Assembly (NCBI RefSeq): GCF_964033635.1 | Contig: NZ_OZ035533.1 | Location: 3,038,001-3,102,000 of the forward strand | Direction: 5' to 3' | Source: Chitinophaga sp. MM2321 | GTDB lineage: Bacteria > Bacteroidota > Bacteroidia > Chitinophagales > Chitinophagaceae | DNA length: 64,000 nucleotides | Shown: positions 16,593-26,170 of the stretch, piece by piece | Layout of the letters: the number at the start of each line of letters is the position of its first letter | Numbering within the stretch: the first letter of the stretch is position 1 | The notes under the pieces: model-generated | The model's database searches: none | What the model was told of the DNA's origin: nothing | Seen by the model: the letters and a program-made list of their open reading frames with translations, nothing else | Position numbers and translations under genes: made by a program

Positions 16593-18191
16593 ATGAGATA
16601 CTTGATTTTATTGACTGCTTTACTGGTAATGAACCGGGCGCCAGAAGTCAATTCCACGCATAAAGAAAAAGAACCCGGTAAGCCCAACATTATCCTGATA
16701 ATGGCGGATGATATGGGCTTTTCAGATATCGGTTGTTATGGTGGTGAAATAAAAACACCGCATATCGATAACCTCGCAAAAGAAGGAATACGGTTTAACC
16801 GTTTTTATAACAATGCCTGGTGCTCACCGTCGAGAGCGTCCCTGATTACCGGGTTGTATCCCCAGCAAGTAGGCTTAACAGCCCTGGCCGGCCCTGATCC
16901 AGGTCCGCCGGGGCCCTACCAGGGGTATCTTAATGACCATTGCGTAACGCTGGCGGAAGTATTGAAAGGAGCCGGTTATTATACCGCCATGGCCGGTAAA
17001 TGGCACCTGGGAGAACGGCAGCCCCACTGGCCGCTGGACAGGGGATTCGATAATTATTTCGGATTGATCAGCGGAGCGGCGAATTATTTTGATATCACCA
17101 AAACAAAATCTCCCGGTATCACCCGTTATATGGCATTGGATGATAAACCATTCCATCCACCTGCAAAAGGATTCTATATGACAGATGCCATCACCAGTTA
17201 TGCCCTTCAGATCCTGGATAAACAAAAAACACAATCACAACCCTTTTTCCTGTATGTGGCCTATACCGCACCCCATTGGCCTTTACAGGCCATGCCGGAA
17301 GATATTGCGAGGTATGCAAAGGAATATGATATGGGATGGGATTCTATCCGGGCGCGCAGATACGATAGATTAATTCAAATGGGTATCATCAACAATAAAA
17401 CAACATTGTCGCCCAGAGATACCGGCGTAAAGCCCTGGGCAACGCTTCCGGCAAAGACCCGCAAAGAGATGGCAGAGAAAATGGCCGTATATGCTGCACA
17501 GGTAGACCGGATGGATCAGGGCATCGGGCAGATTCTGGATAAACTGAAACAGACCGGGAAAGACGAAAACACGATGGTTATCTTCTTATCGGATAATGGC
17601 GGATGTGCAGAAGGTGGGCCAGCAGGCTTTGATAAAAGACATAATGGTCTTCCGCCGGGTGGCGCAGATTCCTATTTTAGCTATGGCCAGTCGTGGGCCA
17701 ATGCAAGCAATACACCTTTCCGGTATTTTAAAAAATGGCTGGGCGAAGGAGGTATTTCTACCCCACTCATCGTCAGGTGGCCCGCTATGATAGCCAAGCA
17801 ACGCCATGGACAGGTGCTTGAGCAGGTGGGACATATAACCGATATTATGCCGACACTTTGCGCATTAAGCGGGGCCAGGTACCCGGCATATTATAAGGAT
17901 AAAAAGATACTTCCTCCCGAAGGACAAAGCCTGTTACCTGCCATTGAAAAAGGCACCGTACAACCACGTAAACCGGTTTTCTGGTTTTTGGATGGCCATA
18001 AAGCCATATTAGCAGGCAACTACAAACTGGAAGCAGCAGACAACGGCGCGCCCTGGGAACTGTATAATCTGGAAGACCGAAGCGAATCGGATAATCTTTC
18101 CGTTACAGCTGCGCACAAAGTAAAAGAACTGAGTACCCAATGGGAGAACTGGGCGAAGCGTGTAGGCGTATCCGTAGAACAATCAAAATAA
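16593..18191 (+). CDS. S1 family sulfatase, arylsulfatase-like (S1_4-like)
   Basis: 532 residues with a short signal sequence. Catalytic motifs are M-A-D-D-M-G-F-S-D-I-G-C-Y-G-G, C-S-P-S-R-A-S-L-I-T-G-L-Y-P at Cys77, G-K-W-H-L-G-E and L-S-D-N-G-G. The Y-G-G-E-I-x-T-P-H-I-D block and the G-G-I-S-T-P-L-I-V-R-W-P segment are typical of the classical arylsulfatase branch (S1_4), whose members often release galactose or fucose sulfates. Specificity here is unknown. It is the fifth sulfatase of the operon, 26 bases after the PhoD-like gene and 20 bases before the GH115-like gene. Confidence 0.92.
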   Translation: MRYLILLTALLVMNRAPEVNSTHKEKEPGKPNIILIMADDMGFSDIGCYGGEIKTPHIDNLAKEGIRFNRFYNNAWCSPSRASLITGLYPQQVGLTALAGPDPGPPGPYQGYLNDHCVTLAEVLKGAGYYTAMAGKWHLGERQPHWPLDRGFDNYFGLISGAANYFDITKTKSPGITRYMALDDKPFHPPAKGFYMTDAITSYALQILDKQKTQSQPFFLYVAYTAPHWPLQAMPEDIARYAKEYDMGWDSIRARRYDRLIQMGIINNKTTLSPRDTGVKPWATLPAKTRKEMAEKMAVYAAQVDRMDQGIGQILDKLKQTGKDENTMVIFLSDNGGCAEGGPAGFDKRHNGLPPGGADSYFSYGQSWANASNTPFRYFKKWLGEGGISTPLIVRWPAMIAKQRHGQVLEQVGHITDIMPTLCALSGARYPAYYKDKKILPPEGQSLLPAIEKGTVQPRKPVFWFLDGHKAILAGNYKLEAADNGAPWELYNLEDRSESDNLSVTAAHKVKELSTQWENWAKRVGVSVEQSK

Positions 18192-18211
18192 AATAATCGT
18201 AACAAATATTA

Positions 18212-20260
18212 TTGAAGATGCAGGGAAATAAACGGAGAACAGGCATCGTACGCCTGCTTTTGACAAACATATTATTGCTGCTGGTTTGGCCGGCATCCGC
18301 CAACCCGGGAAAAAAGTATATGATCTATTATGGCAACAACAGTACTCCTACAGAGCAGGCCGTTTGTGCAGACCTGAAAGAAGATCTTGAAAAAGTAACC
18401 GGCGCAACAGTTATCATAGCGCCCGAAACCAACCAGTTAAAAGCAGCTGACTATAACTTCCTGGTAGCCACTCCGGCTACCAGCCAGCTGTTGGCCGGGT
18501 TAGTGAAAAAAGGAATTGTACAGCAAAAAGAGCTTTCCGCACAAGGTGGTATTATCAAGGTTGTCCGGGACAACGCTGCACAAATAGTACTGCTGACAGG
18601 AGCAACCGCCGAAGGCATGCAGAATACCGTGTATGCCTATTCCCGGTCAGTACTGGGCATCGATCCCCTGCATTACTGGACAGGGCGCAAGCCGGATAAA
18701 AAGGAAAATTTCGACCCTTATAAAACGCAGGACCGTGTAATTGCGTCGCCCGTAGTACCCATCATTTGTTACATGGAAAATGATGTAGATGAACTGGCCA
18801 ATTTACATAAGCCTTACCTGGAATACGATATGGATACCTGGAAAGGCATGGTTAATTCACTGCGGCGCACACATTATAACGCCATTCATCTCTTTGATAT
18901 GCTTGGCAGACCTGAGTTCTATACAAGAGCGCCCTATAAAAAGTTAAGACCGGATTACCAGGTCAATCTTCCACTGGTAGACAGCATGATTACCTATGCG
19001 CATCTGAAGGGAATGAAGATCCAGGTAGATCTCAGCCTGGGATATCAGATGAAATCCATCAGCGACAGTGAAGCACTATGCTGGACAGAGAACAAAGATA
19101 AATGGATCGCAACGTGGGTGTACTATCTTACTAAAACGCCACTGGCCCGGGCCGACATCTATTCATTAAGACCCAGAAACCAGGTCTGGGACCGGGCCTA
19201 TGTGAGCAGTTGCGGAGAGGACAGGGTGAAGATATTCAATGAAATATTTGCAGCTGTTGATAGTGTGCTCAATGTTTACAGACCCGGCGTAACCAAAGTA
19301 TGTGTCTGTTATGATGATGGTATGGAGTTGTTTAATAGTGGTTTCCAGCCACCCAAAGATTTTATTATCGGATGGTCCGATGATGGATATTGTAACTTCA
19401 AGACAATGCCCGTCAGTAACAAAGGCTATTCTTTCGGAACATACATGCACGCCGGGTTCTGGACAAATCATACCGTACACGATCCTTATCCTGTAAAGAT
19501 CGATTCCGTTATGTCCTACATGCTTAAACACTATAATGCCAGCAGCTATCTGAAAGTAAACGGGCAAACCTTCCGGCCGTTTCTGCTGAATCTTGAAGCG
19601 TTCAGCCAGTGGGCATATGACCCTTCTCATTTCAATGGCGAAGAATTTTATAAACGCTGGACATCTTATAATTTTGGCCCTAAAGCAGCTCCTTTTGCCA
19701 TCGCTTCCATGAAAAAACTGGATGATGCCCAATTTAACAGGACCGGCTATGTAAGGAACCTGTCTGAAATAAAAAATATCATCGGTTTTCTGAGTGATCG
19801 TGCTGTGGAAACCCCCAATGGTTCTTTTGTGGCTTCTTATGATATGATACAGGTGCCGGATCTGCAACGCCGCTATCGTGAGGTGAATGCAGCCTATAAC
19901 GCGGCTTTATCCGGGCTTCCGGCGGCACAACATGCGGATTTCTATCATGATTACGTTTATCTGCCTTCCCTCATGTATAACCAGCTCCTTGAGCTGGAAA
20001 GCACGCTCCTGGCGGCGGCCGACAGGAAACAGGCTTATGCTACAGGACATCAAAAGAAAGATATCGACGAGGCAAAAAAACTGGTAAAAAAATCATTCCG
20101 GCAGTTGGAGGCTATCAATAACACCTGCCAGCAGGGAGATAAGGATGCCAAATGGAAAACATGGTACGACCCCGCAAAGAGACGTCCTAATAATGGTTTT
20201 CCGACACCCGACATGATTACTGCTATTCAGCGTAATTTACAGCAACTATCCGTTCAATAG
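18212..20260 (+). CDS. GH115-like glycoside hydrolase (putative alpha-glucuronidase)
   Basis: 682 residues with a signal peptide ending at A-S-A-N-P. Residues about 30-150 look like the GH67/GH115 N-terminal domain (E-Q-A-V-C-A-D-L-K-E-D-L-E-K-V-T-G, L-T-G-A-T-A-E-G). A TIM-barrel region follows. The stretch G-W-S-D-D-G-Y-C-N-F near 388, followed by Y-M-H-A-G-F-W, parallels the GH115 pattern of W-x-D-D-x-Y-G then Y-Y-H-x-x-Y. The protein is shorter than classical GH115 enzymes (often over 800 residues), so it may be a divergent clade or another family with the same N-domain. If correct it would release glucuronic acid side groups in the periplasm. It is flanked by a sulfatase and the GH92 gene. 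Confidence 0.6.
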   Translation: MKMQGNKRRTGIVRLLLTNILLLLVWPASANPGKKYMIYYGNNSTPTEQAVCADLKEDLEKVTGATVIIAPETNQLKAADYNFLVATPATSQLLAGLVKKGIVQQKELSAQGGIIKVVRDNAAQIVLLTGATAEGMQNTVYAYSRSVLGIDPLHYWTGRKPDKKENFDPYKTQDRVIASPVVPIICYMENDVDELANLHKPYLEYDMDTWKGMVNSLRRTHYNAIHLFDMLGRPEFYTRAPYKKLRPDYQVNLPLVDSMITYAHLKGMKIQVDLSLGYQMKSISDSEALCWTENKDKWIATWVYYLTKTPLARADIYSLRPRNQVWDRAYVSSCGEDRVKIFNEIFAAVDSVLNVYRPGVTKVCVCYDDGMELFNSGFQPPKDFIIGWSDDGYCNFKTMPVSNKGYSFGTYMHAGFWTNHTVHDPYPVKIDSVMSYMLKHYNASSYLKVNGQTFRPFLLNLEAFSQWAYDPSHFNGEEFYKRWTSYNFGPKAAPFAIASMKKLDDAQFNRTGYVRNLSEIKNIIGFLSDRAVETPNGSFVASYDMIQVPDLQRRYREVNAAYNAALSGLPAAQHADFYHDYVYLPSLMYNQLLELESTLLAAADRKQAYATGHQKKDIDEAKKLVKKSFRQLEAINNTCQQGDKDAKWKTWYDPAKRRPNNGFPTPDMITAIQRNLQQLSVQ

Positions 20261-20274
20261 AAAAATATACCCGT

Positions 20275-22545
20275 ATGCGTTATATATGCTACCTACTCTC
20301 CTGCTTTGTATTCACTTCCGCCTACGGACAATCATCCCCGGGAGTGCTTTCATATGTGCAGCCGCTGGTGGGTACAGCCGCCAGCACCACTATTGCCAGT
20401 GCCATCCATGGAAATGGGTCAGAGCAGTTTGCCAATACTATCCCGGCTGTGGGGGTTCCATTTGGAATGACCCAATGGACACCGCAAACACGCACTACAG
20501 AAATGAAATGCCGGCCACCCTATAATTATAAAGACAGCCTGTTCAGCGGCTTCAGGGGCACACACTGGTTAAGCGGCTCCTGCACGCAGGATTACGGCAG
20601 CTTTACCATTATGCCGGTAGCCGGGCCACTACAGGTAAATACGGCTGATTATGCAGTTCCTTTTTCTCATACAGCAGAGCAATCTGCACCTAATTATTAT
20701 GGAATAAACCTGGGGAAATATCAGCTCTTCGCGGAAGTGACTGCACTGGCCCGCAGCAGCATTATGCGGTTCACCATAAATCAGGATGACAGTCTTCATC
20801 TGCTCATCATTCCCAACAGCGACCAGGGAAAGGGGTATGTTAAAATTAACCGTGAAAAAAATCAGATAGAAGGATATAATCCGGCTCACCGCATTTACCA
20901 GGGCTGGGGAAAACCGGCAGGTTTCAGCGGATACTTTGTGGTACAGGTAAAAAAGACATTCGCCAAATCCGGCACTTTCAATGGCAATAACATTACAACG
21001 GCAGCCAGCATAGCCAATCAGCCGGGAATCGGCGCTTACGTTAGCTGGAAACTGAAAATGCAGGAGAGCATTATTGTGCGGGTGGGGACTTCCTTCACAA
21101 GCCTGGAAGAAGCTGAAAAGAATCTTGCCGCTGAAATTCCTCACCAGGACTTCAACAGGGTGAAGGAGCAATCGGCCAGCATATGGGAGAAGGCCCTGCA
21201 AAAAATAGTGGTAAAGGGGTCTGATGAAAGCGCCAGGACCATATTTTATACGGCGCTCTATCATACCATGCAACAGCCAAGGTTATTCAGCGATGTGAGT
21301 GGCACTTATCCTGCATTTGCCCAACAATACAAAACGGCCCGTGTATCCGGCAGGCAATATTATGATGATTTCTCTATGTGGGATATTTACCGCGCTCACC
21401 TGCCATTATATGAGATCATTGCACCTTCGCTGATCAACGATTTTATAAACTCCGTCATCATCAAGGGTAAGCAGGGAGGCTGGTTGCCCATATTCCCCTG
21501 CTGGAATAATTATACCGCCGCAATGATCGGTGATCACGTCACCGCTTTTATTGCTGCGGCTTACTTAAAAGGTATTAAAGATTATGATATTGAAACAGCG
21601 TATCAACTGATGCGTAAAAATGCTTTTGACTCACCAGACAGCCTGGAATACGCAGCAGGAAAGGGACGGAGGGCATTAAAAAGTTATTTAAAATATGGCT
21701 ATATCCCGCTGGAAGATAGCGTTCCGGATGCTTTCCACAAGAAAGAACAGGTGTCGCGCACACTCGAATACGCCTATAATGATTATGCCCTGTCGATGGT
21801 AGCCAAAGCACTGCACAAAAAAGAGGATTACCGGCAACTGGCAACAAGAGCCCTGAACTACCGCCATGTATTCGATACAACCGTTGGCTTTGTAAGAGGG
21901 CGTTATGCAAACGGTGACTGGTACACGCCTTTCACCCCGGATAAAAGAATGTTTTATATCACCGAAGGTACTCCCCGGCAATACACTTTTTATGTGCCGC
22001 AGGATGTACCGGGCCTTGTCAGGCTAATGGGTGGTAAGCGTAAATTTGAAACGGCGCTGGATAGTGTCTTCTACAAAAAAGAATATTGGCATGGAAATGA
22101 ACCGGATCAACAGATCCCCTTTATGTATAATTACACAGATGCTCCCTGGAAAACGCAACTCGAAGTAAGAAAGATATTGGCGGATGAATATAGCACCGGG
22201 CCGGGAGGGTTGAGTGGTAATGATGATGCCGGGCAGATATCCGCCTGGTATGTGCTGGCTTCCATGGGCATGTATCCGCTCGATCCTGTTTCTGGAAAAT
22301 ACCTGCTGTGTTCCCCGTTATTCGACGACATCACCATACACCTGGAGGGAAACAAAACGTTCAGGATCATCACGCATAAGGAATCGGATGACGCGAAATA
22401 TATTGCTGCCATTAAACTGAATAATAAAAAGTATGCGAAAAACTACCTTGATTATGCCAGTCTGATTAAAGGAGGCACCCTGGAAATTCATCTTACCAAC
22501 CAGCCGGTAAATATTTTTACAGATCAGCAGGAGGTAATCAATTGA
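20275..22545 (+). CDS. GH92 family exo-alpha-mannosidase
   Basis: 756 residues with a signal peptide ending at A-Y-G-Q-S. GH92 hallmarks are present in order: N-T-I-P-A-V-G-V-P-F-G-M and W-L-S-G-S-C-T-Q-D-Y-G in the N-terminal beta-sandwich, the (alpha/alpha)6 domain, H-G-N-E-P-D-Q-Q-I-P-F-M-Y-N-Y near 608 (general acid Glu), and G-N-D-D-A-G-Q-I-S-A-W-Y near 647 (acidic residues acting as base). GH92 enzymes are calcium-dependent inverting alpha-mannosidases. Its place at the end of the sulfatase operon means the target glycan or its side chains likely contain alpha-mannose. It is the last gene before the perfect terminator hairpin at 22648. Confidence 0.95.
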   Translation: MRYICYLLSCFVFTSAYGQSSPGVLSYVQPLVGTAASTTIASAIHGNGSEQFANTIPAVGVPFGMTQWTPQTRTTEMKCRPPYNYKDSLFSGFRGTHWLSGSCTQDYGSFTIMPVAGPLQVNTADYAVPFSHTAEQSAPNYYGINLGKYQLFAEVTALARSSIMRFTINQDDSLHLLIIPNSDQGKGYVKINREKNQIEGYNPAHRIYQGWGKPAGFSGYFVVQVKKTFAKSGTFNGNNITTAASIANQPGIGAYVSWKLKMQESIIVRVGTSFTSLEEAEKNLAAEIPHQDFNRVKEQSASIWEKALQKIVVKGSDESARTIFYTALYHTMQQPRLFSDVSGTYPAFAQQYKTARVSGRQYYDDFSMWDIYRAHLPLYEIIAPSLINDFINSVIIKGKQGGWLPIFPCWNNYTAAMIGDHVTAFIAAAYLKGIKDYDIETAYQLMRKNAFDSPDSLEYAAGKGRRALKSYLKYGYIPLEDSVPDAFHKKEQVSRTLEYAYNDYALSMVAKALHKKEDYRQLATRALNYRHVFDTTVGFVRGRYANGDWYTPFTPDKRMFYITEGTPRQYTFYVPQDVPGLVRLMGGKRKFETALDSVFYKKEYWHGNEPDQQIPFMYNYTDAPWKTQLEVRKILADEYSTGPGGLSGNDDAGQISAWYVLASMGMYPLDPVSGKYLLCSPLFDDITIHLEGNKTFRIITHKESDDAKYIAAIKLNNKKYAKNYLDYASLIKGGTLEIHLTNQPVNIFTDQQEVIN

Positions 22546-22647
22546 GCTGTTATAAAGTTATCCGTTAAAATTCAGCTTTTTATTTCAGCAAAAAGCAGCT
22601 GTTTTACGGAGAACAAATACCGGCCTGATATCCACTACCCCCAAATA

Positions 22648-22687
22648 AAAAACGTGATACAATCTTTTAGCATTGTATCACGTTTTT
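22648..22687. terminator. perfect bidirectional hairpin between convergent operons
   Basis: AAAAACGTGATACAAT (22648-22663) pairs perfectly with ATTGTATCACGTTTTT (22672-22687) around an 8-base loop. The A and T ends give U-runs on both strands. It lies between the GH92 stop (22545) and the stop of the minus-strand gene at 22718, so it can end both transcripts. Confidence 0.9.
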
Positions 22688-22717
22688 ATTTTCCCCTCCT
22701 TATTTATCAGTCGATAT

Positions 22718-24285
22718 TTAGCTGATCTTTTCCAGGCGGATATCTATCCGTTTATCTTTCTTGAAATATTCCAGGATCATCACAGAGCCTGATTTTGCCG
22801 GAAAAATTTTCAGCTTGCTGGCCTTTGACTTCATCTGCATTTTGTCCTGTGTAAATTTGGTACCGTTAAAACGGATCGTATTAAAGGTCTGGCCTTTGTA
22901 ATCGGCGTCTCTTACGTAATCACTGAAGCAGAAAGAGAAATTATCATTATCCTCATCTCCTGTGGTAAAATCATAATCAAAAGCACCAATACCTTTCAGG
23001 TACATGGCAATCAGGTGTTGGCTCATGAAATCGCTGATAGCATTATTCGTGGCGGTATTGTTGGTTTTGTCATAGATTTTGGCATCTGTTACCTTGAATT
23101 TTTCGTCGAAGGTCATGACCACCATATCCGTCACTACTATTTTGGTGGCACCTACGCTACTACTGGCTCCTGCTGCGGTGCTTAATACTTTTAATGCAAT
23201 ACCGCCTGCACTCGCCTGCCGTTTATACCCTTCCCCTACTACATACAATTTACCATTGGCGGCCTGGATCATGTTATGAATAAACAGGTAGCCTACGTTA
23301 TCAATTTTACCTTTACTGCTGGTATGGAGGTATTTTGAAAAATCTTTCTCCCAGCTATTGTATGCTTTAGAGAGTACCTCCCCTTTGGTGTTCATTACAT
23401 AGATCGCCAGCCCTTTACTTGCATCTTTGCCTACATTGGCGTCTTTGGCGAAATAGGTGCCGGCTATTATAAAATTGCCACTGCTTTTCTCCTTGCGGAT
23501 ACTGGCCGGCAATAACAGAAATTCATCTTCATCTCCATCAAGGTCAAATATCTTTTTCTTGGTAACAAAGTTGATACCCACTATATGTGAACTGATTTTC
23601 TGACTCATCAAACGTTTTCTTTTCATCACCTGTAGAATGATCAGGCTGTCGGTATTACCCAGGTATTCAGCAAACGCAAAACGGCTTTCATCATCCGATG
23701 GTATATATTTCCAGAATTTTTTCTTCTCGGAGCCAAAAAAATCTACTTCATAGGTACGGTCTTTACCGTCTCGCACCGGCATCACAGAAACATATCCTTT
23801 GGTACCAACATCAAATACATTCTGATTAGTACCTTCATCTGTATGCAGGGTCAAATAGATCTGCATCAACTCTTCTGTTTTACGGGTGTACTCATTGTTA
23901 TAGGTGTGGAGCAATTTCCCTTCCAGGGAGTATACTTTCATGGTCAGCTTTCTTTCTTTTACGTCCTGAAAAGAAAAGATAAGCTGCTGCCGTTATAGGC
24001 GGCTTCCAGCAGGTTTACATTTTTGCCGTCCTGGAATTTAATATCCTGTACTTTATTAAGATTCTCATCCAGTATCTGTAAGGTATATTCATTGGTCTTT
24101 CTATCTATTTTATCGCTTCTGTAAAAAAAGAAATAACCTTTAATTTGGTTGTTCTCCATGATAGTACCACTATTGCGGAGATACGTTGAATACACATTAT
24201 CTATGGATAATTTACCCTGTGCCTGTACAAGGTACATACACATACAAAAGAACAGCGAGGCTGTCAGCATTTTTCTGAACATCAT
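22718..24285 (-). pseudogene. Exported hypothetical gene (DUF6770-like) split by a one-base frameshift
   Basis: Two minus-strand frames join into one protein: 24285-23959 gives an N-terminal half with a signal peptide (MMFRKMLTASLFFCM...A-Q-G), and 23941-22718 gives 407 further residues. The upstream half ends S-F-L-F-R-T-stop. Reading back from the downstream ATG, its frame continues as D-V-K-E-R-K-L-T-M-K-V-Y-S, so one extra base near 23965-23967 would rejoin them without a gap. The protein seems to be one I recall as a Bacteroidota DUF6770-type exported protein of unknown function. The break may be real or a sequencing indel. It follows the M48 peptidase gene by 28 bases, probably as one transcript. 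Confidence 0.75.
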
Positions 24286-24313
24286 TTCAAGGTTTAGGAA
24301 TTAGGACTTTTTA

Positions 24314-25723
24314 TTATTGGATTAATTGTTTTGCTTTATTGTATTCCCGCACAAAGGCGGTATAGGAATTTAGTTGTGAATAGAATGGCGTAAGATAATG
24401 AAAGCTGATAGCCGGAAACTCCTCCAGGTACAGGTTTTGTATCATCTGCAACAACACATTGTAGTTGGCCGGGTTACCTGGAGAAGGTAGCTCAGCGCGC
24501 TTTCCCAGTGTATGTGATTTCTGGGCATCATAGCAACTGTTTAATATCTTCCCTACCTGTGTTACCAGGTAAGGATCGCCGGGCGATTCCTGCAACATGG
24601 AAAGGGTATAGTACAGACTTCTTGTATAGTTATCATTTTCATAAGCGTACACGATCACCTCGTATTTAAAAGCATGCCGCAGGGAGTCGAACTTCATTTT
24701 GTCTGTTATATTCAATACCCTGTTATCATTTTGATTGGCCTTCACATATGGTGCCAGCAGTTTGATACGCAGTTTACAGTCCGGATGTGTTTTAAGTGAA
24801 TCCCCGGGTTCCTTGTCTTGCTCGAGTTTTGCATGACCGCCCAGCAGGCCTTCTTTTTTAGCAATCCATCTTTTCCGGAATGGGTAGTCTTTGGCATTGA
24901 ACAGTTGTTCCAATTGTGCCGCCGTATCCATGGTGTCCACATCTATTGTATCGAGTAAGGTAAGCGCGGTGAGTGCCCCTTCCAGGCTGAAACGGGTATG
25001 TTGCATAAATACAAGTCCCATAGAATCGGCTTCTGCTTCATGATCCCTGCTATGTCTGCGGCTGTTGAAAGTAATCCCCCTCACCAGTTTTTCCAGCTGT
25101 TCCCGCTTCTTAAATTCTGATGCTTTGATTTTGCGTAGCTCCACTTGCATATCTTTTCCGTTCATGGTGTTCACATACCGTGCAATACCGTTTTCACTGT
25201 GTTGCAGGTAGTAGTGGGCCAACTCATGACAAAGTACAAAGGCAACCTGGCTCTCGTTTTCCAGCTCGTTAAACAGTCCCATATTAAAAAGGATGATGCC
25301 TTCCCCGATGTAACTGGCATTGGGCACCCCCGATCTGGAGAAATAGCAATGTATAGGGTGTTGTTGCAGCAATGGATTGGCTTTCACGATGACCTGTACC
25401 AGGTCGTCCAGGTATTGCTGTGCAAAGGCAGCGGTATAAATCTCTTTTTTGTCGAGTTTGGATTTAATATTTTCCCAGCGTTGTCCGTAAAGGGAAACAT
25501 ATTCCTTTTTGTTTTTTGCCGGTAGTTGTTCGAGAGATGCCTTGTAATGTGCTTCAAACTGCTGCTCCAGGCTTTTAAGCTTGCTCTCACTTTGTGGAGC
25601 CGGATCAAATACAAGTGATTGTGCATTCGCTGTTATGGCGAAAAAAAGGCAACAGGTCAGGAAAGAAATACAGATACGGGACAAAATTGGCAGCCAGGGA
25701 AAATACATTTTCATAATTGGCAC
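24314..25723 (-). CDS. M48 family zinc metallopeptidase, exported
   Basis: 469 residues with an N-terminal hydrophobic signal ending near A-N-A-Q-S. The zinc motif H-E-L-A-H (about residue 165, in H-E-L-A-H-Y-Y-L-Q-H) and the downstream third ligand in H-E-A-E-A-D-S-M-G-L (about 229) define an M48 (Ste24/HtpX/BepA-like) peptidase. No transmembrane helices surround the catalytic core, so a periplasmic BepA-like form is more likely than HtpX. The C-terminal 200 residues are helical and contain no motif I recognise. It is the first gene of a two-gene minus-strand unit with the frameshifted exported gene. A role in envelope protein quality control is inferred from the family. Confidence 0.88.
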   Translation of the reverse strand: MPIMKMYFPWLPILSRICISFLTCCLFFAITANAQSLVFDPAPQSESKLKSLEQQFEAHYKASLEQLPAKNKKEYVSLYGQRWENIKSKLDKKEIYTAAFAQQYLDDLVQVIVKANPLLQQHPIHCYFSRSGVPNASYIGEGIILFNMGLFNELENESQVAFVLCHELAHYYLQHSENGIARYVNTMNGKDMQVELRKIKASEFKKREQLEKLVRGITFNSRRHSRDHEAEADSMGLVFMQHTRFSLEGALTALTLLDTIDVDTMDTAAQLEQLFNAKDYPFRKRWIAKKEGLLGGHAKLEQDKEPGDSLKTHPDCKLRIKLLAPYVKANQNDNRVLNITDKMKFDSLRHAFKYEVIVYAYENDNYTRSLYYTLSMLQESPGDPYLVTQVGKILNSCYDAQKSHTLGKRAELPSPGNPANYNVLLQMIQNLYLEEFPAISFHYLTPFYSQLNSYTAFVREYNKAKQLIQ

Positions 25724-25912
25724 AGGGTTATAGGTGATGTGAAATTAATACATTTAATTTTGTTGGCATGTAAAAATATCACGGGAGAGCCGAATAGGTC
25801 GGTTTATTTGTGCGGAAGATCTGCAGGGGCCTAAAGGCGGGTAACAACTAACATGCAGTAGATTATTTTATTGTATTTTGTGCTCTTATTACCACAACCC
25901 GTACCTATACGT

Positions 25913-26168
25913 ATGCTCCCGTTCAGATGTTTATTGCTACTGTATATTTTCCTGCATGCTGTTAATTCCTTGTGCACCGCTACTTTTATGGTTACCTCCA
26001 GAAACGATGATGGTCCGGGTACCCTACGGCAGGCCATCCTCCAGGCCAATCAGAATGGCACGGCCGCAACAGATTATATCCATTTTGCGCTACCGGGTAC
26101 CACCATGGCCGACCGTTGTGCTGACTTCCAACCTGCCGGATCTTACCTCCAACACCGTGATAGATGGC
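25913..26168 (+). pseudogene. 5' remnant of a surface-protein gene, frameshifted and truncated
   Basis: From the ATG at 25913 the frame reads a signal peptide (MLPFRCLLLLYIFLHAVNS) and then A-T-F-M-V-T-S-R-N-D-D-G-P-G-T-L-R-Q-A-I, the classic opening of large Bacteroidota beta-helix surface proteins. The frame breaks around 26105. In the next frame the family sequence resumes as V-V-L-T-S-N-L-P-D-L-T-S-N-T-V-I-D-G-G up to about 26168. Right there the sequence becomes the antisense of the sugar dehydrogenase 3' end, whose stop codon is at 26171. The rest of the gene is missing. I read it as a dead fragment left by a deletion or rearrangement. Confidence 0.7.
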
Positions 26169-26170
26169 GG

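Noticed and set aside
19166..21273. Minus-strand frames of 233 and 214 codons inside the GH115-like and GH92 genes.
   Set aside because: Both are antisense to well-supported glycoside hydrolase genes.
1..22545. Calling the locus a heparin utilization locus.
   Set aside because: A heparinase II/III fold and an SGSH-like sulfatase alone are not specific. GH92, GH115-like and PL22-like genes argue for another glycan.
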